Positions 33,301-41,225 of a stretch of 64,000 bases of DNA are shown here, in pieces. The first letter of the stretch is position 1; each line of letters opens with the position of its first letter. The notes under the pieces are model-generated. The model had not been told where the DNA came from and made no database searches. It saw nothing but the letters and a program-made list of their open reading frames with translations. The stretch is from Gemmatimonadota bacterium. GTDB lineage: Bacteria > Gemmatimonadota > Gemmatimonadetes > Longimicrobiales > Gaopeijiaceae. The position numbers and the translations under genes are program-made. The DNA lies in assembly GCA_009844885.1 (NCBI GenBank), contig VYAQ01000044.1, positions 1 through 64,000 of the forward strand. Reading direction: 5' to 3'.

Positions 33301-33539
33301 GTCTTCCACAGACCGCCCCCGGTGGTGCCCATGTAGTACTCGAAGGGGCGGGCGTCGGAGCCCGCGGCGGCGATGGAGCGGCCGCCCCGGGGCGGGCCGA
33401 CGTTCCGCCATTCGAGGGAGCCCCACAGGGCCTCGTCGTAGCTCTGCTGGGCGTGGGCGGGGGTCTGGGGCCAGGCGGCGGCAGCGGCCACGCCGGCGAC
33501 GGCAGCGGCGAGGAACGGGAAGCGACGCTGGTTGTGCAT
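30387..33539 (-). CDS. Secreted sortilin/BNR-repeat propeller protein
   Basis: A 1050-residue exported protein: signal peptide (about 1-30), then two seven-bladed BNR/VPS10-type propellers with many Asp-box motifs (for example STDAGETW, TTDGGQNW, SRDGGETF), and a C-terminal beta-sandwich plus helical part (ERFELAIEIRDRV). Proteins of this type are numerous in Gemmatimonadota and are often annotated as glycosyl hydrolases, but no catalytic residues can be named here. Probably periplasmic or surface. The acidic run EEEEEEVSPFAAFF at about 825 precedes a Gly-rich linker. Confidence 0.85.
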   Translation of the reverse strand: MHNQRRFPFLAAAVAGVAAAAAWPQTPAHAQQSYDEALWGSLEWRNVGPPRGGRSIAAAGSDARPFEYYMGTTGGGLWKTTDGGQNWQPITDGQMNSASIGAVQVCESNPDIVYMGTGETQIRGNIQQGDGAYKSTDAGETWEHIGLTETQNIARIRIHPDNCDVAWAAAFGKHSANNPERGVFKTTDGGETWRRVLYKSDGAGAVDISVDVTNPDIIYAAIWEAWRRSWGMSSGGEDSGLYKSTDGGEGWTEITANVGLAEGPVGKIGVAVSPANPNRVWALIEHEPDGGVWRSDDAGATWERVNDERKLRQRAFYYTRVYADPNDEDVMYALNTGLYRSRDGGETFPRGIPVPHGDNHDLWIAPGDSDRMVNANDGGANVTFNGGRSWTDQDYSTAQFYRVITTEHTPYHICGGQQDNSTACIPVRGWNQMAARGPGSRAWYYAVGGCESGYVAPNPINLDVFYAGCYGGALSRFDMATGQTRAVNVWPENPMGQSSEDLIERVQWTFPIVFSHHDPDVLYTGTQKVWKTTTEGQSWDQISPDLTRADPMTMGPSGGPITRDQTGVETFATVFAIAPSYHDAEVIWAGSDDGLVHVTRDAGLNWSNVTPPDAPDFVRINTIEASPNTPGKAYVSGIRYLVDDDRAPYIWKTDDYGQSWTKIVDGIPEDDFIRATREDPRRPGLLFAASERTVYVSFDDGGMWQPLSLNLPVLQVSDLVVEEDDVVIGTHGRSFWVLENIGPLRQLTDEIADADAWLFDPRDPIRGLDFGAEFQYHLAEDAEKVTFEVLDAAGEVIRTYEAVAGDEEEEEEVSPFAAFFGGGGGGQPAVEQGSHSFRWDMRYPAWTDFEGRIMWAARPMGPTAVPGTYTVRMTVNDGAPMTQDFEIGINPNLEGVTVADLRERFELAIEIRDRVSEANEAVIKVRDIKGQIDERLEETDDEEVGAQAVVVDDNLSVVEAEIYQVRNQSNQDPLNFPIKLNNKLAALLGVVESAEDRPTDQSHEVFQHLSALLDEQMSQMEIVIRRDLGRLNELLIREGLEPIEDRRLVS

Positions 33540-33703
33540 GAGGAAGAAAGCTCCTTATGAGGACTGAAAACGGTCGATCCGGTACCGGGCACGATAGGAT
33601 GAGACAGGTTGCCGATCAAGGACTGCCGTAGTGCAGGGTCCTGGCGTGGGCGGGGACGCCCGGCACCCGGCAGCGCACCGGCGCCGGGCCGGCGCGGCCG
33701 TCC

Positions 33704-34219
33704 CTACCGCCCGATGGGAATTCGGATGATCGGTACCAGGGTGCCTATGGTCTGGCCATCGTCGGGGTCCTCTTCGTTGGATCCTCCGACCACCACCTGC
33801 CGGACAACCACCGCAACCAGACCACTGCCCAGGGCGGCCATGACGCCGCTGCGCAGAAGGGACAACTCCCGGGTGGCCAGCGCTTCCACACCGGTTCGCG
33901 GGATGCCCACGGACTGCCGCAACTGCCGGCTCCCCGAGATCTCGGAAGGCAGGCGCAGGGTCACGACCGACACGAATACGGAGTCGTCGCTGGCGCCGAC
34001 CAGACGACCGTCCACGGTGCGCGAGAGCTGACCCGTCTGCTGGGTCAGTTCCAGGGCCTGCGCGTCGGACACCCTGACGCGCACATCTGTACCGACCGGC
34101 GGAGTGGACGCCGTCGGCTGGAAGGTGTAGCAGGCGCTGGAACACACCGCCGCCAGGACCACGGCGGTCCCCGCAAGGCGCCGGCAGCCCACCTTTCCCT
34201 GCAGATCAAGTCGTTCCAT
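33704..34219 (-). CDS. Lipoprotein, unknown function
   Basis: A 171-residue protein with a signal peptide ending in SSAC (Cys30) and a mature part of beta strands, a central helix and the C-terminal TIGTLVPIIRIPIGR. A glycine-rich hydrophobic segment (GVMAALGSGLVAVVVRQVVVGG) may be membrane-associated. No family recognised. It is adjacent to another lipoprotein gene and likely in the same operon (3 bp apart). Confidence 0.7.
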   Translation of the reverse strand: MERLDLQGKVGCRRLAGTAVVLAAVCSSACYTFQPTASTPPVGTDVRVRVSDAQALELTQQTGQLSRTVDGRLVGASDDSVFVSVVTLRLPSEISGSRQLRQSVGIPRTGVEALATRELSLLRSGVMAALGSGLVAVVVRQVVVGGSNEEDPDDGQTIGTLVPIIRIPIGR

Positions 34220-34222
34220 GGG

Positions 34223-34660
34223 TCACAGAAGCTCGAAGTCCTGGAGGACATGCTGATTGAACAGATACATGTAGAGAATCGGGTTTCCCGGTCCGGCCTG
34301 CACCGTGTTGTCGACCGCCTGCTCGTCGTCGAGGAAAACCTGGACCCGCACGGTAGCCGTCGTCGAGTCGGCCGGTACCGCAAACATGTAGAACCGCTGC
34401 TCTTCCTTGATGTTCCAGTTCCGGTCGAACGGAAGAGGGCCTCTGATGGTATCCGACACGAAGACCTGTGCCGTCAGATCGCCCTGCTCGTCGCTGGTCG
34501 CAAAGAACTCGGTGGACGTGATGACAAGGAACTGCCGGGTATCCCCTTCCAGGGTGATTCGAATCACGTCCGGGGCCGGGTCTTCGAACCAGTCACAGGC
34601 TCCGAATGCGAGCGCCATCAGGAAAGATGCGCCAAGCGCCTTGCGAACTCTGCTCTTCAA
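34223..34660 (-). CDS. Lipoprotein, unknown function
   Basis: A 145-residue lipoprotein: basic start, hydrophobic run FLMALAF, lipobox FGAC, then an immunoglobulin-like beta pattern (VIRITLEGDTRQFLVITS). I chose TTG 34660 because GGGAG lies about 5 bases upstream and the signal peptide begins there; the frame opens upstream without support. Downstream of the SusCD genes, separated by a strong hairpin. Confidence 0.68.
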   Translation of the reverse strand: MKSRVRKALGASFLMALAFGACDWFEDPAPDVIRITLEGDTRQFLVITSTEFFATSDEQGDLTAQVFVSDTIRGPLPFDRNWNIKEEQRFYMFAVPADSTTATVRVQVFLDDEQAVDNTVQAGPGNPILYMYLFNQHVLQDFELL

Positions 34661-34754
34661 CGGGACTCCCAATCGCTGCTGGAAAGAACTTCGGACTGCG
34701 GCCGCCGGGAGCTTCGCTTCGCCGGCCAACCAACTCGGATAACGAGCATCGCAC

Positions 34755-34788
34755 GGCGGGGCCCAGGAGGCAACTCCTGGACCCCGCC
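34755..34788 (-). terminator. Strong GNRA-capped hairpin after susD
   Basis: Arms of 15 nt (34755-34769 and 34774-34788) pair with one mismatch around a GCAA tetraloop. It lies 58 bp beyond the susD stop. There is no U-run, so it may be a Rho-type or RNA-stabilising end rather than a classic intrinsic terminator. Confidence 0.55.
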
Positions 34789-34846
34789 CGGTCGCGCGTC
34801 GGCGGACCGACCGCCGAGCCAACCTTACTCGGCCTTTGCGTCCTGC

Positions 34847-36166
34847 CTACCCGTCACACGGATGATTCGCGTTGTCCGGGTGGTGACAGTTCGCGAGGAT
34901 CTCGATGCGGGTGATCGGCAGCATGAGGCCCGGCGTAGAGGCCGCGGGCGAGCCCGGCAGCCAATTCATGCTCTTGACGCCGAAGCGGTAGTGGTCCTGC
35001 AGCCTCTTGTACTGCATGAACAGATTCACCCGCCGCTCGTGCTCAAGCATGTCGCGTGCAGGAATCTGCCCCGAGTAGGCCGTCAGGCCGTCTAGCCCTT
35101 CGCGGATCATGTTGATGTGGTTCGCGAACCCGTCCATGTCACCGTTCGCCAGCGCGGCCTCAGCCACAATTAGACGCAGGCCCCGCTCGCCCACGACGGT
35201 CAGCGGCGCATATCCGCCCCCATCGAGAAACTCGTCCACACGCGTCATGTAGCGCGTATCCACAGCACCCTCGATCGGGTCCATGAGGTTGTGCGACGTC
35301 AGCGTCGGCGGGTCTTTCGGGTCCTTCGTAGCGTACTCGGGACCGATCTGGAGTTCGCCCCGCTCATTGACCTGCCACGACAGGTTGTTCGTCACCGTGG
35401 AGCCGCTGTACGAGAACCGGTAGGCCCAGTCCGTGCCCGCAACCGAGCCGAGCACCGCCATCGCGTCGCTGTTGGCGTTGGAGTCGTTGATGAGCGGATT
35501 GCCCGGTGTGGAACCCGGCGGGTTGAGCAGACCCCAGATCGCCTTCTGATGGTAGGCCTGCGCCCGGGCGGCCTGCGCCCGCATGGCAGTCTCTCCACCC
35601 CCCGACATCGCCGCGCTGTAGTACGCGATGGCCTGATCGAAGACCGTGTGCATGTTGGCTTCGCCGATGAGGGGCCCGGGCTCGGTACGGTCGCTGAACG
35701 CGAAGTCGTCGAACATCTGCGCGATGGACGAGTAGGCGACGCCGGCGTACAGATTTGCCCGCGCCAGATCCGCCTGCACGTCGGCGCCCTCGGAGACGTG
35801 CCCCTCCAGCAGGCCCACGGCGAACTGGGACATCCAGCGTGCCTGGGCAATGCCGGGGAACGAGCCGTCGGCGAATTCGTTGCCGGGGTTGTTCGGTGTG
35901 CCCTGGTCGAGCTCGTTCCACGCATCGCGGGACCCGATCCAGGTGATCTCGTCCCCGACGGTGGAGAATGCCGCGTAAATACCGCCGACGCCGCTGGCGA
36001 CCAGCGCCTGCGAGCCGTTCACGGCCGCGGCGGCGGCCTCGACCTTCTCGATGTCCGCCTGGACCAGAGCGTTGGGGTTGTCGACCTCGAGGAGGTCGCA
36101 AGCGCCGAGGAAGGCGACCGCCCCCAGCGCGGCCAGAAATGATCCTGGTTTCCTGTTGTTCATCAT
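34847..36166 (-). CDS. SusD/RagB-like outer-membrane lipoprotein
   Basis: A 439-residue lipoprotein: signal peptide with lipobox FLGAC, then the N-terminal motif LLEVDNPNALVQ and helical TPR-like repeats typical of SusD. C-terminal elements such as EHERRVNLFMQYKRLQDHYRFG match the family. SusD forms the lid of the SusC transporter and captures nutrient (oligosaccharide or peptide); the ligand is not visible. GGAGG is 8 bases upstream of the ATG. It is 12 bp after susC. Confidence 0.92.
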   Translation of the reverse strand: MMNNRKPGSFLAALGAVAFLGACDLLEVDNPNALVQADIEKVEAAAAAVNGSQALVASGVGGIYAAFSTVGDEITWIGSRDAWNELDQGTPNNPGNEFADGSFPGIAQARWMSQFAVGLLEGHVSEGADVQADLARANLYAGVAYSSIAQMFDDFAFSDRTEPGPLIGEANMHTVFDQAIAYYSAAMSGGGETAMRAQAARAQAYHQKAIWGLLNPPGSTPGNPLINDSNANSDAMAVLGSVAGTDWAYRFSYSGSTVTNNLSWQVNERGELQIGPEYATKDPKDPPTLTSHNLMDPIEGAVDTRYMTRVDEFLDGGGYAPLTVVGERGLRLIVAEAALANGDMDGFANHINMIREGLDGLTAYSGQIPARDMLEHERRVNLFMQYKRLQDHYRFGVKSMNWLPGSPAASTPGLMLPITRIEILANCHHPDNANHPCDG

Positions 36167-36178
36167 CTCATCTCCCTC

Positions 36179-39100
36179 CTAGAAGCCCGCACGCAGCGAG
36201 AAGGTGAACCGCCGCGGAATCGGCACGCCGAAGGCTTCCGTTCCGGTGAGGAAGTTGCAGTTGACGCCAGCGCCCGTGCAGTTGGACTGCGGGTTGATCT
36301 CCGGGTCGATTCCGCGGTAGTCGCCGAACATCCAGAGATGCACGTTGCGGCCGCCAAGCGTAATCGCGGCGTTGTCGAGCCCGAACCCCTCGATCATGTC
36401 GGTTGGGAGCCGGTAAGACAGCGAAACCTCACGCAGCCGAATGAAGTCGGAGGTCCAGATCTGGTTCATCCCCGACATCGGCGCCAGGGCACGATACTCT
36501 CTGGCCCACTCGAGCGCGGCCTCGAGCCGCTGCTCGGCGGTGGACGCCGGATTCTGCATGATGGACGCCACGCGAGCGGTGCCGGGCACGTTGCGGCCGA
36601 TGACGGCGTTGGCCTGCCGGAAGGCACCGGTCAGATCCTGGGTATGGTAGTTGCCCGCCCGGTACTCGAAGTTGGTCGACAGGTCGAAGCTGCCGAGGAA
36701 GTTTATGTTGAACCCCGTTGAGCCGGCAAAGTCCGGAGTCGGCTTGCCTATGTAGCTGTCCAGGTATTCCGCCGCGCCACCCGCGCAGCCGACCGGAATG
36801 ACCTCGAACGACGACGGGTTGCGCGCCTCGCTGAAGAACTCGAGCGCCTCGGCCCGCGACGGCTCCGAGCAGTTCCGGTTGAGATCCAGAGGAATGGCCA
36901 TGTTCGGATCCAGGACCGCACCGAAGAACGAGCCGGGTGCATAGCCTTCCTTCAGGAAGTTCCGGTATCTGGGATATGACCCACCGGTCTTGAGCGGAGG
37001 AGCACCTCCCAGGTCCGTCACGATCTCGTCGATGTACGCCGTATTGGCGAAGACATTGACGGACAGGTTTTCGCTGTTGTAGACCGAACCGTTGACGGTC
37101 GCCTCAATGCCCGTCGCGTCAATCTGCCCGATGTTGTCGAGCTGCGTCGCGGTGAAGCCCCCCGTCACCGGGAACTGGCGGTTGACCAGTGCGTCGCTGG
37201 TGACGCGATCCCAATACGTGAGGTCAACGGCGATCCGGTCGTTCAGCAGACCGAACTCCATGCCGAATTCGTATTCGTCGGAGATCTCGGGCCTCAGCGC
37301 CTGGTTCCCCAGGTTGCCGGGAGAGAGCCCGGGCCCCACCTCGGCCGGGCGCGGCACGAAGGTGGTGAACTTGTCGAAGGCGCCCGGCTGCAGTCCCGAG
37401 CGTCCCCAGGCGGCGCGGACGCGGAACGTCGACAGCGTCTCGTTATCCCAGTCGAAGAGGTCGGTAGGGATGACGGAGGCCGCCAGCTTGGGATACGTCG
37501 CCGTCTCGAAGTCCGAACCGAACGCGCTGTTGGCGTCGAAGCGCGCGCCCAACGTCACGAACGCCCAGTCCTGCCAGCCCAGCTGTTCCTGGAAGTACAC
37601 GCCGGCGTTGACCACACGCGTCCACCCCTCGGATGTCCACTGGTTGGCTCCGGCGCTCGCCACCTCCAGACCGGGTCCGGGGAAGCTCTGGCCGCCGCCG
37701 CCGTGATAGACGTTCTGGCTCAGGAAGCCCTGGGTGCCGACGAGCAGCGTGCTGGTGATGTCGTCGGTGAAGCTGTTGTCGTAGGACAGCTTGAAGTCGC
37801 CCGTGACCTCACGATGGTTGCGGTCGCCGAACGAGCGGGTGCCCTCGGTATTGTAGGTCGTGAAGCTGTCGACGTTCCAGCCGAAGGGGAAGAAGGAGAC
37901 GTTCGTGCCGTTGGTGACGTCAACGCCGAAGGTGCCGTCGAAGACCATACCTTCCATGATCGTCCAGTTGGCGTTGAGGCTTCCGGCGAAGTGCTCGACA
38001 TCCTCGAAGATGTCGCGCTCGGCCGTTTCACGGAGCGTCGCGAAGGCCAGGCTGCCGTAGCGGTTGTTGTCGTCGGCGAGACGGAGCTGGCCCATAAGAC
38101 CGAGCGAGAAGACGCCGAAGATGTTGTTGCCCCCCGCGAGGCTGCTCTTGTTGAGCTCCGAATACAGGCCGCTCACGCGGATGCGCACGTTGTCGAAGGG
38201 GAAGATGCTGAGGTTCAGCGTCCCCTGCCGGCGCACGATCGTGTCCTCGTTCTTGAGCCTGCCGCCATCCGCGAAGACGCCGTCGAGCGTGCTGAACGGG
38301 CCGTTCTCGTTGTGGTAGCGCCCCGAGGCGAAGTACTGGATGAGGTCGCTGCCGCCCGAGACGGAACCCGAATAGGTCTGCCCGTACCCAGTGTTGTACA
38401 GCTCGCTCATGTAGTCGACCTCGTACACCTCGTACGGCTGGAGGCTCACGCCCCAGCGGTGCTGCATGCGCGCGACTTCTTCCGCGTTGCGCGGGAAGTC
38501 GGCGTGGTTGATGAAGCGATTGAAGGGCGCCCTGACCGCGGTCTGGTCGGTCTGGATCGTCCACCGCGGCGCACCCTGCTGGCCACGCTTGGTGAAGATC
38601 TGGATCACGCCATTCGACGCCTCGGTGCCGTACAGCGTCGCGGCCGCAGCCCCCTTGAGGATCTCGATCCGTTCGATCGAGTTGGGGTCGATGTCGTCGA
38701 TCCGTCGCGTGGCCGCCTGCCCCGCACCCCAGCCGCCCCCGCTGCCACGGTCGATACGGACGCCATCGAGGTAGATGATGGGCTCGTTCGACTGCGAAAG
38801 CGACGCGGAACCGCGGATGCGGATGCGCCCACTGGAACCGGTGTCACCGCCGCCGGGAAGACCTACGACCCCGGCCTCGCGGCCCTGGAGTACATCGCTG
38901 AAGCTGGTGATCGGCGCGTTTTCCAGCGCACCGACATCCACCGTGGCAATCGAGTTGCCGAGCTTCTTCTTCTCGGTCGCCACACCGGTGCCGGTGACCA
39001 CGATCTGGTCCAGCTGGATCGCGGTGACGGAAAGACCGAAGTCCACCGTGGACGTCCCACCCGCGGTGACCGTCACGGTCTCCGAGCCCGACCGGTAGCC

Positions 39101-39367
39101 GACCAGCTCGGCGATGACCGTGTGCGTCCCTGGCGGCGCGTTCACGAACAGGTACCGGCCCTGGCTGTTGGTCAGCGTACCGAGGGCCGTGCCCTCGATG
39201 TAGACCTGAGCCGACTCCAGAGGCCGGCCCGACGCGCCGTCGGTAACCTGTCCCGTGACGGTGCCGGTCTGGGCCGCCGCCGCGGATGCGAAGGCCAGGC
39301 TGGCCAACAAGGCCAGGCAAAGCCCTCCTGCCCCATTCCTGAGGCTTGCGAACGAATTACGTGTCAT
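36179..39367 (-). CDS. SusC/RagA-like TonB-dependent outer-membrane transporter
   Basis: A 1062-residue TonB-linked barrel: signal peptide (about 1-33), a carboxypeptidase-D regulatory-like domain (GQVTDGASGRPLESAQV, residues 38-110), a TonB box region (DQIVVTGTGV), a plug domain with the RIRIRGSASL motif, and a 22-strand barrel ending in FTFSLRAGF with terminal Phe. Works with the SusD partner to import a nutrient using TonB energy. GGGAGGA is 7 bases upstream of the ATG; 277 bp of upstream DNA hold the promoter. Confidence 0.94.
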   Translation of the reverse strand: MTRNSFASLRNGAGGLCLALLASLAFASAAAAQTGTVTGQVTDGASGRPLESAQVYIEGTALGTLTNSQGRYLFVNAPPGTHTVIAELVGYRSGSETVTVTAGGTSTVDFGLSVTAIQLDQIVVTGTGVATEKKKLGNSIATVDVGALENAPITSFSDVLQGREAGVVGLPGGGDTGSSGRIRIRGSASLSQSNEPIIYLDGVRIDRGSGGGWGAGQAATRRIDDIDPNSIERIEILKGAAAATLYGTEASNGVIQIFTKRGQQGAPRWTIQTDQTAVRAPFNRFINHADFPRNAEEVARMQHRWGVSLQPYEVYEVDYMSELYNTGYGQTYSGSVSGGSDLIQYFASGRYHNENGPFSTLDGVFADGGRLKNEDTIVRRQGTLNLSIFPFDNVRIRVSGLYSELNKSSLAGGNNIFGVFSLGLMGQLRLADDNNRYGSLAFATLRETAERDIFEDVEHFAGSLNANWTIMEGMVFDGTFGVDVTNGTNVSFFPFGWNVDSFTTYNTEGTRSFGDRNHREVTGDFKLSYDNSFTDDITSTLLVGTQGFLSQNVYHGGGGQSFPGPGLEVASAGANQWTSEGWTRVVNAGVYFQEQLGWQDWAFVTLGARFDANSAFGSDFETATYPKLAASVIPTDLFDWDNETLSTFRVRAAWGRSGLQPGAFDKFTTFVPRPAEVGPGLSPGNLGNQALRPEISDEYEFGMEFGLLNDRIAVDLTYWDRVTSDALVNRQFPVTGGFTATQLDNIGQIDATGIEATVNGSVYNSENLSVNVFANTAYIDEIVTDLGGAPPLKTGGSYPRYRNFLKEGYAPGSFFGAVLDPNMAIPLDLNRNCSEPSRAEALEFFSEARNPSSFEVIPVGCAGGAAEYLDSYIGKPTPDFAGSTGFNINFLGSFDLSTNFEYRAGNYHTQDLTGAFRQANAVIGRNVPGTARVASIMQNPASTAEQRLEAALEWAREYRALAPMSGMNQIWTSDFIRLREVSLSYRLPTDMIEGFGLDNAAITLGGRNVHLWMFGDYRGIDPEINPQSNCTGAGVNCNFLTGTEAFGVPIPRRFTFSLRAGF

Positions 39368-39508
39368 GAGTTGTCCTCCCTTTTCGAGTCATGGACATGT
39401 GACACACCCTATCTATTTCTTACCGGGTATCTCCCGGTCAGGGCCTTGGCCCAATGTTCGGGTCCTCCAACTCGCTCCGCAACCCCCCGCCCTGGACGGA
39501 CGAATCCC

Positions 39509-39529
39509 CCGGGGACTGCGAGTCCCCGG
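39509..39529 (-). terminator. 9-bp perfect hairpin downstream of ridA
   Basis: CCGGGGACT and AGTCCCCGG around a GCG loop, in the 277-bp gap between ridA and susC. It could end the ridA transcript; there is no strong U-run. The rest of the gap is presumably the susC promoter region, with no clear consensus visible. Confidence 0.4.
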
Positions 39530-39644
39530 CGAAGTCGCGCCGCCACGTGAACAATCACGAAAGTTGCCCCTCCGGCATCGCGTGTCAAGCACGGTGTCGC
39601 TGGCAAGGGCTCGAAGCAGGTGCGGCCCTTCGCGGGAAAGGCAG

Positions 39645-40031
39645 TCAGGCGACCCTGGCGACGACCTCGATCTCGACATCCACGCCCGCGGGCAATCCCC
39701 CGGCGGCGACCGTTGCGCGGGCGGGGCGGTGGTCCCCGAAGTGACTTGCGTACACGGCATTCATGTCGGCGAACAGCGCCATGTCGGAAAGGAATACGGT
39801 GGTCTTGACGACCGTCTGCAGGCTCCCTCCCGCGGCCGCGAGCACGGCGGCAAGGTTTCGGAGCACTCTGTCCGCCTGCACCTCTACCCCGCCTTCGACG
39901 AGTTCGCCGGTCTCCGGGTCGATCGCGATCTGACCGGAGGCGAAGATCCAGCCATCGGTCACGATGGCCTGGGAGTAGGGTCCGAGGGCGCCGGGAGCGT
40001 CATCGGTATGAATTGTGGTGAGCAGGGACAT
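39645..40031 (-). CDS. ridA: RidA family enamine/imine deaminase
   Basis: A 128-residue YjgF/YER057c/UK114 protein that hydrolyses reactive enamines such as 2-aminoacrylate to keto acids. The YSQAIVTDGWIFASGQ motif is near the start, and the catalytic-type Arg lies in PARATVAAGGLPAGVDVEIE. It follows a PLP-enzyme gene, a sensible source of its substrate. ATG 40031; 48 bp separate it from that gene. Confidence 0.93.
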   Translation of the reverse strand: MSLLTTIHTDDAPGALGPYSQAIVTDGWIFASGQIAIDPETGELVEGGVEVQADRVLRNLAAVLAAAGGSLQTVVKTTVFLSDMALFADMNAVYASHFGDHRPARATVAAGGLPAGVDVEIEVVARVA

Positions 40032-40079
40032 GTTCCTGGAGTCCTTTGAGTGGAGTGAGGGCGCGGTCAGCGAAGGCCG

Positions 40080-41225
40080 TCACCATTTGGAGGCGGATCG
40101 CGTCGGGGCGCAAGGGGGACCCGCGCCGGCGGGGACACGGAGTCGCCCGCGCCCCTCGAGCCACACCGGTCTGGCGGCCGAGTCCCCACCCTCGATGCCC
40201 CACAGGTGGTCGTGAAGGTTGACCGACACGCATACGTGGTTGGGCACGAGCCGCAACTGTTCGCCAACCGTCGGCCGCCAATCCGTACCACTCAGGTCAA
40301 GGATGCCGTGCTCCTCGTTGATCGCCCTGACGATCACCTCCGGCCGGTCGAACAGGACGCCGTATCCAGGAGCGCCCGATCCCAGCGTTTCCCTGGAGAG
40401 CGCCTTGGACCCCGCGTCCACTACCGCGCCGTCTGGCACCGCAACGCTGATGACCGTGGCAAGTACGGTGTAGGCCAGGTGCTCCGGCGCGGCGGCGCCC
40501 ATCCCGACGATGTCGCGGTCGTTGTATATGCACGTGCCGGCACGGACTTCGGTCACCCCGGCAAGCAGGTGCGATTCCCACATCGTGGGCGTCGATCCGC
40601 CGGAAACCACGCGCGGCGGAAGCCCGGCCTGGCGCAGCGCCGCCACAAAGGCCCCAATTCGCTCCGAAAGTCGCGCGAGCCGCCCCGCCTGCCGGCTGCG
40701 CGGCATGCGGATGTGCCCCGGGTAGAACATGAGGCCGTCGAAGCGGACGCCGGGCAGCGACGCGGCCTCGGCTGCCACACGCACGGCCTCGGCAGGCTCC
40801 ACAACCCCGGTCCGGCCGAGTCCGGCATCGAACTCGACGAGGATGCCGAAGGTGCGCCCCGCCGCAGCCGCGCCGCGGGCCAGGGGTCGCAGGACCTCGA
40901 TCGAGTCGAGGCCCACCTTGAGATCGACAGTGCGCGGCAGCCCGCACAACCGGTCCACCTTGGCGGCCGACGCGGGCGGGTGCGCGAGCAGGAGATCGCC
41001 GGTCGCCGCGGACATTACCTCGGCCTCGTGCGCGGTCGCGACCGCCAGACCCGTGGCGCCGAGTTCCAGCTGGAGCCGGGCCATCTCCAGTGACTTGTGC
41101 GTCTTGACGTGGGGACGCCACGCGATGCCGTGCGCCTGGCAGTAGGTGACCGCCCGCTCGACGTTTTCCCTGGCCCGGCCCAGATCCACGACGCCGACGG
41201 GCGTCTCCACGCTTGCAAGATCCAC
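40080..41225 (-). CDS. D-threonine aldolase / D-serine dehydratase-like PLP enzyme
   Basis: A 381-residue fold-type III PLP enzyme. The PLP Lys is in WRPHVKTHKS at about residue 42; the second domain has VVDAGSKALSRE and the zinc-binding segment NHVCVSVNLHDH. These match the D-threonine aldolase/D-serine dehydratase family, which acts on D-hydroxy amino acids. The exact substrate is undecided. It starts at GTG 41225 with zero gap from the upstream gene's stop and precedes ridA, which would handle enamine by-products. Confidence 0.85.
   Translation of the reverse strand: MDLASVETPVGVVDLGRARENVERAVTYCQAHGIAWRPHVKTHKSLEMARLQLELGATGLAVATAHEAEVMSAATGDLLLAHPPASAAKVDRLCGLPRTVDLKVGLDSIEVLRPLARGAAAAGRTFGILVEFDAGLGRTGVVEPAEAVRVAAEAASLPGVRFDGLMFYPGHIRMPRSRQAGRLARLSERIGAFVAALRQAGLPPRVVSGGSTPTMWESHLLAGVTEVRAGTCIYNDRDIVGMGAAAPEHLAYTVLATVISVAVPDGAVVDAGSKALSRETLGSGAPGYGVLFDRPEVIVRAINEEHGILDLSGTDWRPTVGEQLRLVPNHVCVSVNLHDHLWGIEGGDSAARPVWLEGRGRLRVPAGAGPPCAPTRSASKW

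Noticed and set aside
31749-33560. 603-aa plus-strand frame
   Set aside because: Antisense to the BNR propeller gene; composition of a shadow.
37703-39550. 615-aa plus-strand reading frame opposite susC
   Set aside because: Low-complexity Ala/Val/Glu/Arg composition typical of antisense frames in high-G+C genes; susC is certain on the other strand.
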